Assembly (NCBI GenBank): GCA_922989275.2
Contig: OV277863.1
Coordinates: 51,566,999 to 51,630,998, forward strand
DNA: 64,000 nt
Direction: 5' to 3'
Origin: Gari tellinella
Taxonomy: Eukaryota > Mollusca > Bivalvia > Cardiida > Psammobiidae
The position numbers were made by a program, and so were the translations under genes. This document shows, piece after piece, positions 32,078 through 47,000 of this stretch (within the stretch, counting starts at the first letter, position 1; each line of letters begins with the position of its first letter). The notes below the pieces were generated by a model. That model did no database searches, had not been told where the DNA came from, and saw only the letters and a list, made by a program, of their open reading frames with translations.

Positions 32078-35000
32078 GTATGTACCAATTTTTCTCCCAT
32101 TTTCGCCCATATGGGATAGAGATATTCCCCATTGGGAATCACTCTAAACTCCATACCACGTGACGTCTTTTATTGTTTGCCCAGCTTTACCACAAGCGCT
32201 GCATGACGCGGGTAACTAAATGACGTCATTTCTTATGATGTAACTAAAAACAACGTTATGTTTTGGTGGTAAAAATGTCCAGAAACTGCAATTATTTCTT
32301 TTTTTACATTGTATATCATGTTTAATGATTTAAATGGGAGAAAAAAAATCCACTATTCGTTTTGTTGATGTAGGATACGAATTTTTCCCCCTCAGGTCAG
32401 AAAATTCACGCAGGGACTCGACAAGCCTCGTCCCTGCATGACCTTTCTGACCCTCGGGGGAGAAACTTCCTATCCTACATTAACATTCATGGTGGATTCT
32501 TATAATCTCACAGGCACTTAACAACAAATGTAGATTGCTGAGTACGAAAAAAGTGATGATTTAAGAAAAATAAAAATAAGCGTAAAGCTCCAGCCGTATA
32601 AGGCCGTAAACTGCGGAAACCGACTAGATACAGTGGAGAATCTGTTATTCTTTCCCAATAAACGCGTTTACGCTAAAACTATTTTTTGCAGTGCAAACAG
32701 TTTGGAGCCAGATCAGACGCCGGGTAACCCGGCGTCTGATCAGGCTCCAAACTGTTTGCCACCAAGATAAACATGAATTATCAGAATTGTCTAAAAGTTG
32801 TTCTTTTCTACGTTTTAGCGTTTTGCGTTTGCGTACGTTTGCGTTTAAACGGGAAAGAATAACAGATTCTCCACTGTATGACGTCACCAATGACGTAAGA
32901 ATAACAGATTCTCCACTGTACCCCTTGTGTTTAACAAGGCATCTCTTAGTCTATGAGGAATGAATAAATGCTTCGGTCAAAAATGTATTGCAAGATTTTA
33001 ATGTTTTTCTTGTCAGGCGTTGACAAAGTGAGCAAGTTTAGTGCTTGAAATGCTCATGAGCAGGATTAGATTGGCATACATGGGTACCGCACTATTCTTT
33101 CTCACAAAACGCCATATTAACATATGGTTTTTTACCAATTCACCACCATATTATCGTTCACTTCAGTATTGTTGTCTGCAATATCGCTACAACATTAAAT
33201 AAGAGACAGTGTGAATAAAGAAATATTGATACGAGTGTCAATCTGTTTGGATCTTAATCGGAAGCCGAGTGACACATCACTTTATAAAGGGCTTGCATTA
33301 TAAGAACCAATGACATTTTTGAAACAGTTTGGAGCCGGGTCAGAAGGTATGTACCCTTGCGTCTTAATTAGGCCATACATTGTGTGATACCGATAAAGAT
33401 AAACCTTAGAATTTTATATATTTTCAAATCGAATATCATTTTCTACATTTCGTTGCCATGTCGTCGCATGGAGTTTCTTTTACGGTATATATACGGGACG
33501 CAGTATTGATTTTCACTATTGTGAACTTATAATAAAAAAAATGTCATTGGCAAGCGCATAATTTAATATTAGAAACTCGCACATACTATTTTATTGTAAA
33601 ACATCACTATTTTTCAAATCAAGTTTACAGCCGTTTCATATTCCCTGGTATCATACAGTGGAGAAAACGTATTTCCCCCCAAAAAACGCGTTTACGCTAA
33701 AACTAATATTCCAATTGCAAACAGTTTGAAGCCTGATCAGACGCCGGGTAACCCGGTGTCTGATCAGGCTCCAAACATTTTGCCACTCAGATTAACATGA
33801 CTAGCCAGGATTTTCGAAAAGTTGTCTTTTTCTACGTTTTATAGCGATGCGTTTGCGTTTTCTCTACTGTACATGCTTACGAAACTCGGTGTCTGATCGG
33901 GCTCCATACTGCCCTCAATGAATAAAATAGTTCTAGTACAGACGCGTGTATTGTACAATATTATCATCTGCCCACTGCTATTAACGGCGTTCATATCCGC
34001 TAATATGGCCAGAGTTCATAGTCTGTCTTAAAGATATTCCACCGAGTCACTGACCAGTCATTTATTGTACTGAACTTCAACCATAAATGGGAGATACAGC
34101 ACTCACTCTCTACAACGACATCCAATGGGATACACCGATTGTATGTGTTGTTCGGAGGGAGTCGTTATAGGGAGGGAAATTAAGACTTGGCTTACATTTG
34201 CAAACAGCTTGAATCCAGATCAGCTGTTTGCAAATCGTCATTATATTTATGCTATCAAAATGTACAGTAAACCCTTTACCCCATAGAAGCGACTTTTAGC
34301 GAATATGATTTATTTCTCCGCTGAAGAAAATAGTTCCAATTTAATCAGTCATGAATATATATTGTAGGGATTTTTTTTTATATATATTCTAGTACATGAT
34401 AGCTTAAATCAGACTGAAAGTAAAGCAGAATGCGCCTTAAGCGCATTCTGCTTTACTTTCAATCTGCTTTAAGTAGTAACCGATTTTCAATTCTAGAAAT
34501 AGACTATCAGGTAATGGGTTAAGAAAGCAGAGCAGGCGACACTTTTAAGCAAACGATATTGCAGCAGTAAATGCCTATAGGCATAATATAAATACATAAT
34601 TGTCATGTTTAGGGAAATGTGGCAATGGTCGTTATAAGGAGGGAGCCGTTGTAGGGAGGGAACACTGTAAATAAGTAACGATCAGTAACCGTTAGCCTAT
34701 TGAACTTTAGTGACTCATATACACGCTAATGACGACAAGTGTACCAGTTCCGAGTACACTTGTCATTATGTAAATTGTAAAGGACCCTAGGCTACAGAAG
34801 CTTTCTGATCAGGGTCTTCATTTTTTGTCATTTTATAATATACCATATAAAACTTTAAATATATAGTACAACAAAGACATGAATTGGAAACTGCAATTAC
34901 AGCGAACAAGACGTTATTCTTTCCTAATAAACGCGTTTACGCTAAAACTATTTTTCCTTTGCTTACAGTTTTGAGCAAGATCACACGCCGGGTAACTCTA

Positions 35001-38000
35001 ATCAGGCTCTTAACTGTTTGCCACTTAGATTTAATAAATAGTGAGAATTATACAATATTTGAGCCAATGACTAACCTACATCTAGGATTTGGTCTATATT
35101 AACACTGGACTGTGGGATTGCTGAAAATAATGGATTGAAAAACCCCTGACTTTGCTGTTTTGTCCGTTAACCCTTTTCCACATAGCCTGTTTCTTCGTTT
35201 TGAAGACAGGTGACCACTTAAAGTAGATTGAAAGTAAAACAGACGGCGCCTTCCTCTGTTTTTCCCTAAGCCTGTTTTGAGCTACAGTCTGCAAGGATGT
35301 AACACATATTTATCATATGTTGCCAGTCATTACTGTATAACTTTTTTCATAAACGCGTTTAATGAAATGCGTAATAATGCATATCTATGATGTAAAGGGC
35401 TAAAGTAATGAAGGTTCGTTAAAGCCGCATTTTGTAAGTGGAAAACCTGAATAAAAGGGTTGTTTCGGATCGCATTTGAACAAAGTCGTGAAATTGTCCT
35501 TAAAACGTTTTTGATGGTTTCAAATCTTTGATTTGAATCCGTCTACAGTCAGCGTCGAGTTTCCAAAACGTTGGCCCAGTACTCATACGCTCAGGAATAC
35601 AACATTCTATAGTGTTCAATATTATCATACAGTGGAGAAAACGTTATTCTTTCCCAATAAACGCGTTTACGCTCAAACTATTATTTCTTTTGCGAACAGT
35701 TTGGAGCCAGATCAGACGCCGGGTAACCCGGCGTCTGATCAGGCTCCAAACTGTTTGCCACTCAGATGAACATGAATTGTCAGAATTGTCTAAAAGTTGT
35801 ACTTTTCTACGTTTTAGTGTTTTGCATTTGCGTTTCGTTTGCGTTTAAACGGGAAAGAATAACTTTTTTCCACTGTATCCACAAATACGAAAATTCGATT
35901 AAATTGGAGAAGTGTACTTATGGTGGCATGGTTCTGACACAAATTACTACTTAGCTTCTCTGAAAAGTTTCCAGTTAATATCTCACATAATTATCTAGTA
36001 AGTGGAAAGTGGAATATTTTCATGAAAACCTAATAATTATCGTATCGCGTCAAATGACCTGTTAGTGCCACATATTGTCACGAAATAATATCTAAGTTAA
36101 CTGAAACGTTTCTTGAAAAGTTTCGTGTTAATATGGTGGCATGGTTCTGACACCAGTTACCACTTAGCTTTTCTGAAAAATATCCAGTTAATATCTGACA
36201 TAATTATCTAGTAAGTGGAAAGTGGATTTTTTTCGTGAAAACCTGATAATTATAATAACGCGACAAAATGACCTGTTAGTGCCATATACTGTCACCGCAA
36301 ATTAATATATACCGGATTTGGTGATGTTCGGCGATATTCATTGAAATAATCCTCCTCCTTCACAAAAGAGTCATACAGTGGAGAATATGTTATTCTTTCC
36401 CGTTTAAACGCAAACGTACGCAAACGCAAAACACTAAAATGTAGAAAAGAACAACTTTTGGACAATTCTCATAATTCTTGTTTATCTTGGTGGCAAACAG
36501 TTTGGACCCTGATCAGACGCCGGGTTACCCGGCGTCTGATCTGGCTCCAAACTGTTTGCACTGCAAATAATAGTTTTAGCGTAAACGCGTTTATTGGGAA
36601 AGAATAACAGATTCTCCACTGTATGAGACCTAATAAAGGTTCTACACTCCTAAAATGCAATTATGATATTAATTTAGTATATACAGTGGCGAAAATGTTA
36701 TTATTTCCAAATTAAGGCTTTTACGCTAAATCTATCCTTTCCCTTGCAAACAATTTGGAGCCAGATCAGACGCCGGGTTACCCGACGTCTGACCAGGCTC
36801 CAAACTGTTTGCCTTCAATGTTGAAATAAACACTCAGAATTGGCAAGAAGTAGTCATTTTCTACATTTTATTGTAATGCGTTTCTTTTGCGTTTAAACGG
36901 GAAAGAATAATGTTTTCACAGCTGTATCTGACCTATGCAAACATTGTAGATCCAGACCGAAAGGCTCATAGACTTCGTTAATAGTTTGTTTTGTTAATCA
37001 GGTGGCTGCATGGGGCGGGTGAAGGTAAAGAAGTAGCCTATGGAGTTTCTGATTTACTTTCATCTTGTTTTAAGCTGTCACCTGTGTTAACTCATTCGAC
37101 CCTTGCGACGAGTAGACTCGTCCTTCACAAACAGTGTACACTAGTGGAGTAAATCTGCCCTGTGTAAACGGTGTAGACCCAGATCAGAGAGCTCCTAAAG
37201 GAAGCATTGGACCAAGGTCTACGGTGTTTGTCATTTTGTAAATACATGTATATTGTTAAAAGAATCCGAAATAGTCAAAGTCCGAATACAATGTTTCTAT
37301 TTTTAGATAACTGGTAACACGAAACTTTTCTAGTTAATTATCTAGTTAAGTAACTAGATAAATTCGTTAAGTGGTGGCAGTTTAAAGCAGTATCATGACA
37401 AAGTTCGTGTTCAGATATTAATCTGGTTATCGTGAAAAGTTTCCACATTCCACTTACCCGATAATTATCTGAAAACTAACGCGAAAGTTTTCTAGATAAG
37501 TAACTAGTTAAATAGATAGATAGATACTTTATTCAGTAAAAAAGCCATCGGGAGATATTAACAGGAAACTATCATGATAAGTAAGTGGTTAACTGGTGTC
37601 AGAAATATGCCACCATAATATTAACTTATCTAAATCTAGATATCCTGTCCCTACCGAAGCCATCCGAATGCAATTTTCTACGTTTAGATAACTGGTAACA
37701 CGAAACTTTTCTAGTTAATTATCAAGTTAAGTAACTAGATAAATTTGTTAAGTGGTGGCAGTTTAAAGCAGTATCATGACAAAGTTCGTGTTCAGATATT
37801 TATCTGGAAATCGTGAAAAGTTTCTACATTCCACTTTACAGATAATTATCTGAAAACTAATGCGAAAGTTTTTGCGAAAACTAACTAGTTGAGTATTTAT
37901 GTGAGATATTAACAGGAATCTATCATGATAAATAAGTGGTTTACTGGTGTCACAAATATGCCACCATATGTACTAGATGGAACAGTGAAACTACATTTTG

Positions 38001-41000
38001 TATTTAAAACAATGAATTCTAGTGAATACACATTACATTCAGAAGTACATGTAAATATGATGACTATAAAATCATTAGAATCTACTTTCACTCTGTTTTT
38101 TTGTACCAATAATTTGGGGAACAGTAAAATGGCCCGCTGCTTTGAAATAAAACGTATTCACATGTTTAGGTCAAATCCGTTTTCCAGACTCTTTACAGTA
38201 GTGTTCAATGTTACAAGTTTCAAATCCTACTATCAAACACATTTAAAAAGAAATACTGTGTTCAGGATTTTCACAACTAATCTTCTGTTTTTCTTTTCAT
38301 ATTTTACAACTGTAGTTCAGTTTGAAACCATCATCAGGCTCGGAGGTTATGAAGCGTTTGACTTGAGTCTAAACTCGTTCCCAAGCATTTGATTGGTCAG
38401 ATTTGAGCCTAGGCTCAAATCTGACCAATCAAATGCTCGGGAACTCACTCAAACTCAACTAAAACGCTTTATAACCTCGTAGGAGCCAGTACTCTCAAGT
38501 ACTTTGGATTAATTATGGAATCCCATTTTTAATCCTATTCATGCTGCAAACCAATATTTACTATATTTTGTGTTCCCGGGTAAAGATTGTACAGTGCTCA
38601 AGCCCTACAACGGCCCTCCTAACAGTGACTCCCTCCTAACAACAACGATTGCCGCTCTTCCCCACAAAAAGACAATTATTTCAAACCTATTCATGGCTGA
38701 AATATCGTCTGTTTGAAATTGTCGTCTGCTGTTTTTCTCAAAGTTAAATAATGGACATTTTGACGGAGAAAAAACTTAATGACGAGTGACAAACAGCTTG
38801 GATCCAGATCAGACGCCGCGTTACGCGGCGTCTGATCTGGATAGAAGCTGTTTGTAAATAAAATCAAATTTCCCTCCTCCCTATAACGACTCCCTCCGAA
38901 CAACGCACACAATATTTGTCTCCCGTTGGGTGTCGTTGTAGAGAGGGAGCGCTGTATATAAATGAAGTTGATAAACCCCATTGCCTATCTTGAATGCAAA
39001 GTTGGTAAAGAGATCCAAATCTCTTTAACATTTTCATGATCAAATTATTCGGGAGACATTTTATCCCTTCAACATTTTATTGTCGCCTGCTTCAGTCTTG
39101 TAGTCTGCAAGACATGTTTCAAAGTTAGATTTAACTTAAAAGGTTGAATGACTTAAGAAATATCGATAAGAGTGTCAAACAGTTTGGGTCCTGATGAGAC
39201 GCCGCGTTACGCGGTGTCTGATCGGGCCCAAACTGTTTGCAAACGCGCTTTTGAGCGTCATTGAGAGTGAAATGGTTTGATATGTTTCATATAATCAATT
39301 AGTTTTTTACTAGACGTAATACCAGTTGGTAATAGACGGATAATATTACGGTATTTGTTTTAAGCATTAACGAACTATCTTAAATAATTGAAAACTGGGC
39401 TTAGTTGCTTAAACGGAGAATAATAACATCTCCACCACTCTAATTACGTGGCCTGGTTCTCTTTTTTATCGACGCTATACAATGGAGAAAACGTTATTCT
39501 TTCCAAATAAACGCGTTTACGCTCAAACTATTATTTATTTTGCAAACAGTTCGGAGCCAGATCAGACGCCGGGTAACCCGGCGTCTGATCAGGCTCCAAA
39601 ATGTTTGCCTCTCAGATGAACATGAATTGTCAGAATTGTCTAAAAGTTGTACTTTCCTACGTTTTAGTGTTTTGCGTTTGTGTTTCGTTTGCGTTTTTAA
39701 AAACGGGAAAGAATAACGTTTTCTACACTGTACTGGTATGACCTAGTGTCGTAGTGCCGTAAAAGCATAAATCACTCTCTCACTCACTCTCTTTTTTAAA
39801 GATCGTCGGAATTGTCTTCATCGTTGCTGGCCTGTGGCTAAAGTACGAAAGCGGTCTGTTAACAACCCTAGTCATCGACCTGTTCAACAACATTGAGTAC
39901 AACCATGTCAAACTGGGCTACATGTTGCTTGGTATCGCGGCATGTATGGCGACTACCGGGTTCTTGATGCTTACCGCCATTGTGCTAGGACTATGCGGCA
40001 GTTGCACGAGGAACAGAATATGTATATGCTTCGTAAGTATTGCGGTACTTTAGGGAATACGTTTTTTATGCTATCGCACAACTTAGTCGGGGGTATATTG
40101 TTTTTGGTATGTCTGTCTGTCTGTTTGTCTGTTTCGGTTTGTTTGTACATGTACATGTATCTCTGTCAATAACTTTAACCTTGGCCATAACCTTACAACT
40201 ACATGTGATCAAGACATCGTATTTGGCATGTTTACTCAACTCCGGAAGCTCTTGAGCTCAGTACAAGATAGATTATGTCTGACAAAAGTCATGGTCATTT
40301 AGAGGTCGCTTAAAGGTCAAATAGACAGAATTTTACATTGGCCATAGCTTAAAAACTATATGTGATAGAGACTTAGCCTCACGTGTTTGAATCCCGGGTT
40401 CGACGCCTGACCACGACAGCTTTATTGTTTCATTGAATTTGTAACCCTTTCTCTTTCGCGTGTTTGTACAGTGGAGAAAACGTTATTCTTTCCCAATAAA
40501 CGCGTTTAAGCTAAAACTATTATTTGCAGTGCAAACAGTTTGGAGCCAGATCAGACGCCGGGTAACCCGGCGTCTGATCAGGCTCCGAACTGTTTGCCAC
40601 CAAGATAAACATGAATTATCAGAATTGTCTAATAGTTATACTTTTCTACGTTTAAGTGTTTTGCGTTTGTGTACGTTTGCGTTTAAACGGGAAAGAATAA
40701 CGTTTTCTCCACTGTATATAGCCGCTGACATCCATACATACAAGTGTTGTCAGACTAAGAATGAAAGCAGTTAATGGACTAAATGGACTGCTAATTCGGG
40801 TGGTCAGTCCCTTTAACCAAGTCCCTGCTTCGACGTCATCTGCTTTAAACAATTGCCGTCTGCTTTTATTTCTAAAATTTAACTGTATGTGTGTTCCTTT
40901 TCTACAACGACACCCAATGGGAGACCACTATTGTGTGCGTTGTTCGGAGGGAGTCGTTATAGGGAGGGAAATTGACTTACAGTCGCAAACAGCTTGAATC

Positions 41001-44000
41001 CAGATCAGACGCCGTGTTATGCGGCGTCTGATCTGGATTTAAGCTATTTGTCACTCGTCATTAAGTATTTTTTCTCCGTCAAAATGTCGATTATGTAACT
41101 TTGAGAAAAACAGCAGACGACATATCTTAGCTGACGGCATTGCAGCCATGAAAAGAATGGACAGAAATATTTTGTTTGGGGAACAGCAGCAAGGGTCATT
41201 GTAAGGAGGGAGTTGTTGTTGGGAGGGCCGTTGTAGGGAGGGAGCACTGTAGTAGTATCGTAACGAGTGTCAACAGTTTTGATCCTCATAAGACGCCGAT
41301 TTACAATGCGTCTGATGAAGATTAAAACTGCTTGCACATAAACAATGTACTCGTGGACAGGCAGTGAAGGGCTTTAATAACATTAGGACCAATGTCAAAC
41401 AATTAACTTTTAATGCATTTGCATTAGCGTATTGTACGCGTTTTAACGGGAAAGCATATTGTCTTCTCCACAGTAAGAGTACATGTACATGCTGAATAAT
41501 ATACACTCTAAGAATATATTAACCCTTTCGCTGCCAATCTTTTCGTGAGATTTTTACCTTCACCGTTTCATTGTCGTCTGCTTCTATTTTGTTGTCTGCA
41601 ATATCGTTTCAACGTTATTTTTAAGGCAGCATGACTGACGAAATGTCGATACGAGTGTCAAACAGTCTGGATCCTGATCAGACGCCGCGTTATCAGGACC
41701 CAAACTGTTTGCAAACGCACTTTAAAGCGTCATTGAGAGTGAAAAGGTTAAAGTACGAACTCACTAACGAAGGGGAACAAAATTACATGTATACATGTTT
41801 TTCGATTACTGCATTTCACACTGTTATATTTCAGTACGTTGCATTGGTAACTCTTGTCGTTATTCTACAAGTTTCACACTATTATATTTCAGTATGTTGC
41901 AATGGTAACTCTTGTGGTTATTCTACAAGTTTCTTTGATGTCTGGAATGGTAGCTTTCCACTCAAAGGTGAGAAAAACTGCCCTTTTGAACTCTTTTGAA
42001 CTCTCTTTCTTTCTCTCTCTCTCTCTCTCCCCCTCTCTCTCTCTCCCTCTCCCCCTCTTTCATTCTCTCTCTTTCTCAATCATTCTCTCTGTGTTTGCTT
42101 GAAGATTTCTTTATAGATACTCAATAGTAGTAACTACATTACGGTGTTTGGCTCATCCGGGTCTGCACTGTTTGCGTATTGCTATACTTGTAGACAATTG
42201 GCATTAATTAGATAAATGCGAATATAACCCATTGAGCCCTAGTGCTGCCCGTTAGTTTCTCTTACAACAATGTACATAATTCTTGAAGAAAGCAAACAGA
42301 TATTTTCTAACCCTTATCCTGTGGCAATATCGTCTTCTTCGAAATTGTCGTCTGCAAAATTTGTTTAATCTAGATTTATACATTTGTTAAGTAAAGAAAC
42401 CTTAAGACGAATGCCAAACAGTTAAGATTCAGATCAGACGCCGCGTTACGCGGCGTCTGATCTGAATCCAAACTGTTTGCAAAAATAGTAAAGTCGCGAC
42501 CAGCAGGCAAAGGGTTAAAATTGCGTTATTTTTCAAATTGCTTGTCTACAAGGCAGTGCTATATCAATTAACTCGTTCACCCCTGAATCTTCAAATGAAA
42601 AAATCCAAAAAGTCTGGTCCATTTTTTTAAAAGACCATTTAGGGGTGTTTGTTACAATATATTTTGAAATGATAAACAGTTCAGACCTAATCAGAGGGCT
42701 CCATTAGGAGCCCGCTGATCTGTTTTATAGGACAAGTGCACTCGTCACATGTACATGTACAGTGGAGAATGTGTTATTCTTTCCCAATAAACGCGTTTAC
42801 GCTAAAACTATTATTTGAAGTGCAAACAGATTGGAGCCTCAGACGCCGGGTAACCCGGCGTCTGATCAGGCTACAAACTGTTTGCCACCAAGATAAACAT
42901 GAAATATCAGAATTGTCCAAAAATTGTTCTTTTCTTCGTTTTAGTGCTTTGCGTTTGCGTACGTTTGCGTTTAAACGGGAAAGAATAACAGATTCTCCAC
43001 TGTATACTGTTTGCAAATGACGAGCATACTTGTCGCTAGGGTCGATTTCCTTGTAATTGTGGCCAATTTGATTTCTATTTTAGACCGACACTTGGCTCCG
43101 TGGCAAGATGCTTTCTCTTCTGAAGTCCTATGATGGTCCCCAGGCAAATGATGAGATCTCCAGAGGATGGAACTCACTGTTTCGACACGTATGTTAATAG
43201 CTATCTAATACACAGAAAAGAAACCTTTAATACATACATTTGCTCTAAAACAATGATTTCTACTACAAACAGTTTAGAGCCAGATCAGACTCCAAACTGT
43301 TTGTCGCTCAATTCAATTCAATGTTTTATTTCCTTCATATAGCGGATACATTTTTGATATTTAAAAATGAAAATGAAAATTTTGACCAGGTATCCTTTGA
43401 TAAAAAATGGACTAATCCAATTTATAAACATGGAATAATCCACTGGGTACAAATGGGTTAATATTGTTGTTTCAACAGGCCAAATGCTGTGCTGTAAATG
43501 ACCAGTTTTCCCTCGGAAACTCAACCAATGACTTCGTCGCCATCAACGCCACGTGGTCATCGTAAGTATAGTCGAACTTCGATATTTCCAACCAGCTTAA
43601 CTCGAATGTCCCTCCAGTATTTCTAAACTTCATTATTTCGACATCACTTAAGTTGAACAAATCCTTATTTCAAAGTTAAAACGTGGCATAGCCACGTTTT
43701 AACTTTGAAATATGGATATTTTCGTCTGAAGCTATTTTGAGATGTCGAAGTTTACTTAATAATTATTTCGACTTAGTTTGGCAGCAATATTCAGTTGAAT
43801 CTTGATCTCTCTTATATGAGTCAATATCAAATTTCGGCATAATTTGGTATCCTAATTGACCATGATATTGCTTTGACAAACTCATTATGAAACAGTATTA
43901 ATATGCTACCCTAAAGTGTCAAGAATAGGTACCATATTGAGGTGACCCTTAAATCATATTGTATGTGGTCATTTTTAGATAAATAGTACACATATGACAA

Positions 44001-47000
44001 AATATTGTCCTTGCCATAACACACCTATAAGCCATGAAAAAAATATACTTGCTTCAGAGTTTGAAAAATCTTAACACTGTGTCATCAGAATAACCACAGA
44101 ACAGTGTATTTCTCAGGTAAAAAGGTGGTTGTACAATTGTAGTTCGCATTTATTCATAGAAAACTTTCTACAGAAAATTTGAGATTCATTTCACATTAAA
44201 TAATTATATAATCATTACAAAATAATGTTTATCGTGATTCTACCTTCCTATTTTACACTAGTTGGTGAACTCTTTTTTATACTGACCTAGGTTATATACC
44301 TTAAATTACATTTTGTTAGATCGGTATTTAGAATTTAAAGGTGCGTTACACTAAGGACAAAAATATGTTACACGAAGGACTTAAATCAGTTACTGCCAAG
44401 AACATTTAATAAGTCGGTCGCATTTTCAAACTTTAACCTGACGTGTTAAACGTTCAAACAAGTTTGAACATAAACAGTAAACACTGTTTAAAGAAATACA
44501 TGAAACTGGCAAACAAAACTTTCTCTTTCGTAAAACTATTCTATCAATAACAAAATATTGTTATTGCAAAGACATAAACTGTTGCATGAAAGACAATGTT
44601 GAAATAAATAAACTGTATCTCTCATTCTAATGATTTTGTTGCAGATATAGACTACCACAATAGTAGAACATTATCCTTAGGGTTCATATATATACTATCT
44701 AGCAACACACATATGAAAATGGACTGTTTTGAAATATTGTTACTGTAAAGACAATGTTGTGTTACAGTTAAGAATTAGAGCTAGTAAAACATGTTACTTA
44801 TTAACCCTCCTTCTGTTATACAGATTGAGGTCAATAAACTCTGTGTTACTTAAACTACTAGTAAGTAGGTGTCTTTAAGGACTATCGCGCCAGTTACGGT
44901 CAACTGTAGGCAGTTCATATAAAATCTTTGAAAAGTTGTCTCCCTTTGATAATTCTCTATTATATAATTTATATTTGAAATTTGTATTATTTCTACCTCA
45001 ATAAGTTAAATTGTGCGGTCATACCAGCATTTGGCGACCACGATTAGTGATATAATCTAATAATTCTTGATAAGTGATTTATGGTTGACAATTAAATATG
45101 GATTTGGACACATTCTAGCATTTAAAAGTGGTTATCATATAATATTTGTGGATAGCCTTATATGTAGTTGGATTGACATGCGTTATTCTTAATGCAGACA
45201 TTTGTAAAAGAAAAGATCAGACAAAAATAGTTGGGGTACCTATGATTTTAATAAGTGATTTTTAGTAAATTAATGCTTCATCAACATTTGTGAAAAATAT
45301 TGTCAAAATCTGAATGTTTGAGCTGTAGGAGAAAAGATTTGAAACATAACTATTTGATTAGTTCCCTTTATTGACGGATAATGTGTTGTTTTCATTTGTT
45401 TGATGCTACTTGCTCCTATTTTTTCTATTTTATGAAAATATATGACTAACCCAACATTTGAGGTGAATTACTAATCTGAAGAGGGGTTATCTGAGCTTTT
45501 TTATGATCAAAAGCACGTGTTTCCGGATAATAAGGGGTATACCCCAAAACAACTTATTACAAAAAGATCCAGTTCTGGGCCCCCTATTTTTATTTCATAT
45601 TTCTGCATAACAGGGTATATTCTAGCAACATGCAACATTTGAAAAACATCTGAATGTTTTGAAAATTCGAACAAACTGCCGCCATTGTCTTAAAAATTAA
45701 CTAAAGAGCTCCGCATGCGGGTGTCAACGCTCGTTAATTTTGTTATTCTAATAGATTTAAGGAGGAACAGAGAGATACCGGTATTCTTATTGCTTTTGTC
45801 TGTCTTGAGTATTTGTCCACCTGTCTACTGTGGGGATTCCTAAATGATCGTGACCTTTGTTTGACATTACTCAACTAGTATTGAGCTCAAGAACTACTTA
45901 TGTTGAGTACACATACGAAATATGAAGTCTCTATCACTTGTTGTTTCAGGCTAATGGCCAATGTTAAATTTGACCTGTAAATGACCTTGACATTTGTACG
46001 ACATGACCCAAATTATACTTAGCTCAAAATATTTTTTATTTGAGAACGCGTGCCATTAATAAAGTCTCTATCACATGCAGTTCCAAAGCTGTGGCCTTTA
46101 TTATATTCAACCTAATTGACATTCAATGACAGATCTTTAGCTCAAAACAATTATTTGGGTCATGTCTAACAAAGGCAAGTGTCATTTAGTGGTCAAATAG
46201 GATACATTTAACATTGGCCATAAGTCAGTACACATACCATATATAAAGTCTGTATCACAAGTAGTTCTAAAGTTATGGCCAACGGTAAGGTTTACGGTTA
46301 AGTAAGTAAACTGCCAAGGTCACAATGTAAATAAGAGATTGTATGATTGAACAGTTATTGACACAAGGGACATTCACACCAAATATGAAAGCCATATGTC
46401 TACTGGGTCAAATATTATTGCCATAATATGCATCAAAAAAGTAGGTCAAAGGTCAAGGTCGAGGACACAAGTTAGCATGGTTTAAACTTGACACAATCAA
46501 AACAATTGTCATCTATGAAAACCATATGACCAGAAGTACAAAAGTTAAAGGCAATGTTAAGAGTTGTGACACAGACAGACAGATGGACAAACAGACGAGG
46601 CAAACACTATAGATCTACCCTGTAATCACAGATTCTTGGGACATACACATCTATAGAACTGGTTTCTATTCAATTGATAGTGTCAACAGGCACTTAGAAA
46701 TTCTGCCATGTCATTCGCCTGTCGCACAAAAGGATATCATAGCCAAAACCGTCTATGCAGTAACGATATCAGTCTTTGCGGTAACAAACTGAAGACAATG
46801 TGAATTAGTTCAGTCAAAATCTAATCCAGTATTATTCATTCGATGTGAAATGACTACAGGCACTTAGAATTTTATAGTACTGTTGATCTGTTCTTATAAA
46901 ATGCTGTCACATCAATTATTGTCATTGCTATAACAATTTCAGTCTTTGCCATAACAAATTTAAGCGTTACTGCAGAGACTGTTATTGCAAGGAGGTATTT

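Noticed and set aside
37925..38392. 155-codon open frame
   Set aside because: Starts within the L repeat, ends within a palindromic MITE, has no domain, and looks like AT-rich chance translation.
40398..40412. B box GGTTCGACGCC suggesting a SINE
   Set aside because: No matching A box at the right distance.
41631..41999. 122-codon frame as a separate gene
   Set aside because: It is the frame of the upstream (decoy) exon 3 acceptor running through an E MITE and the intron.
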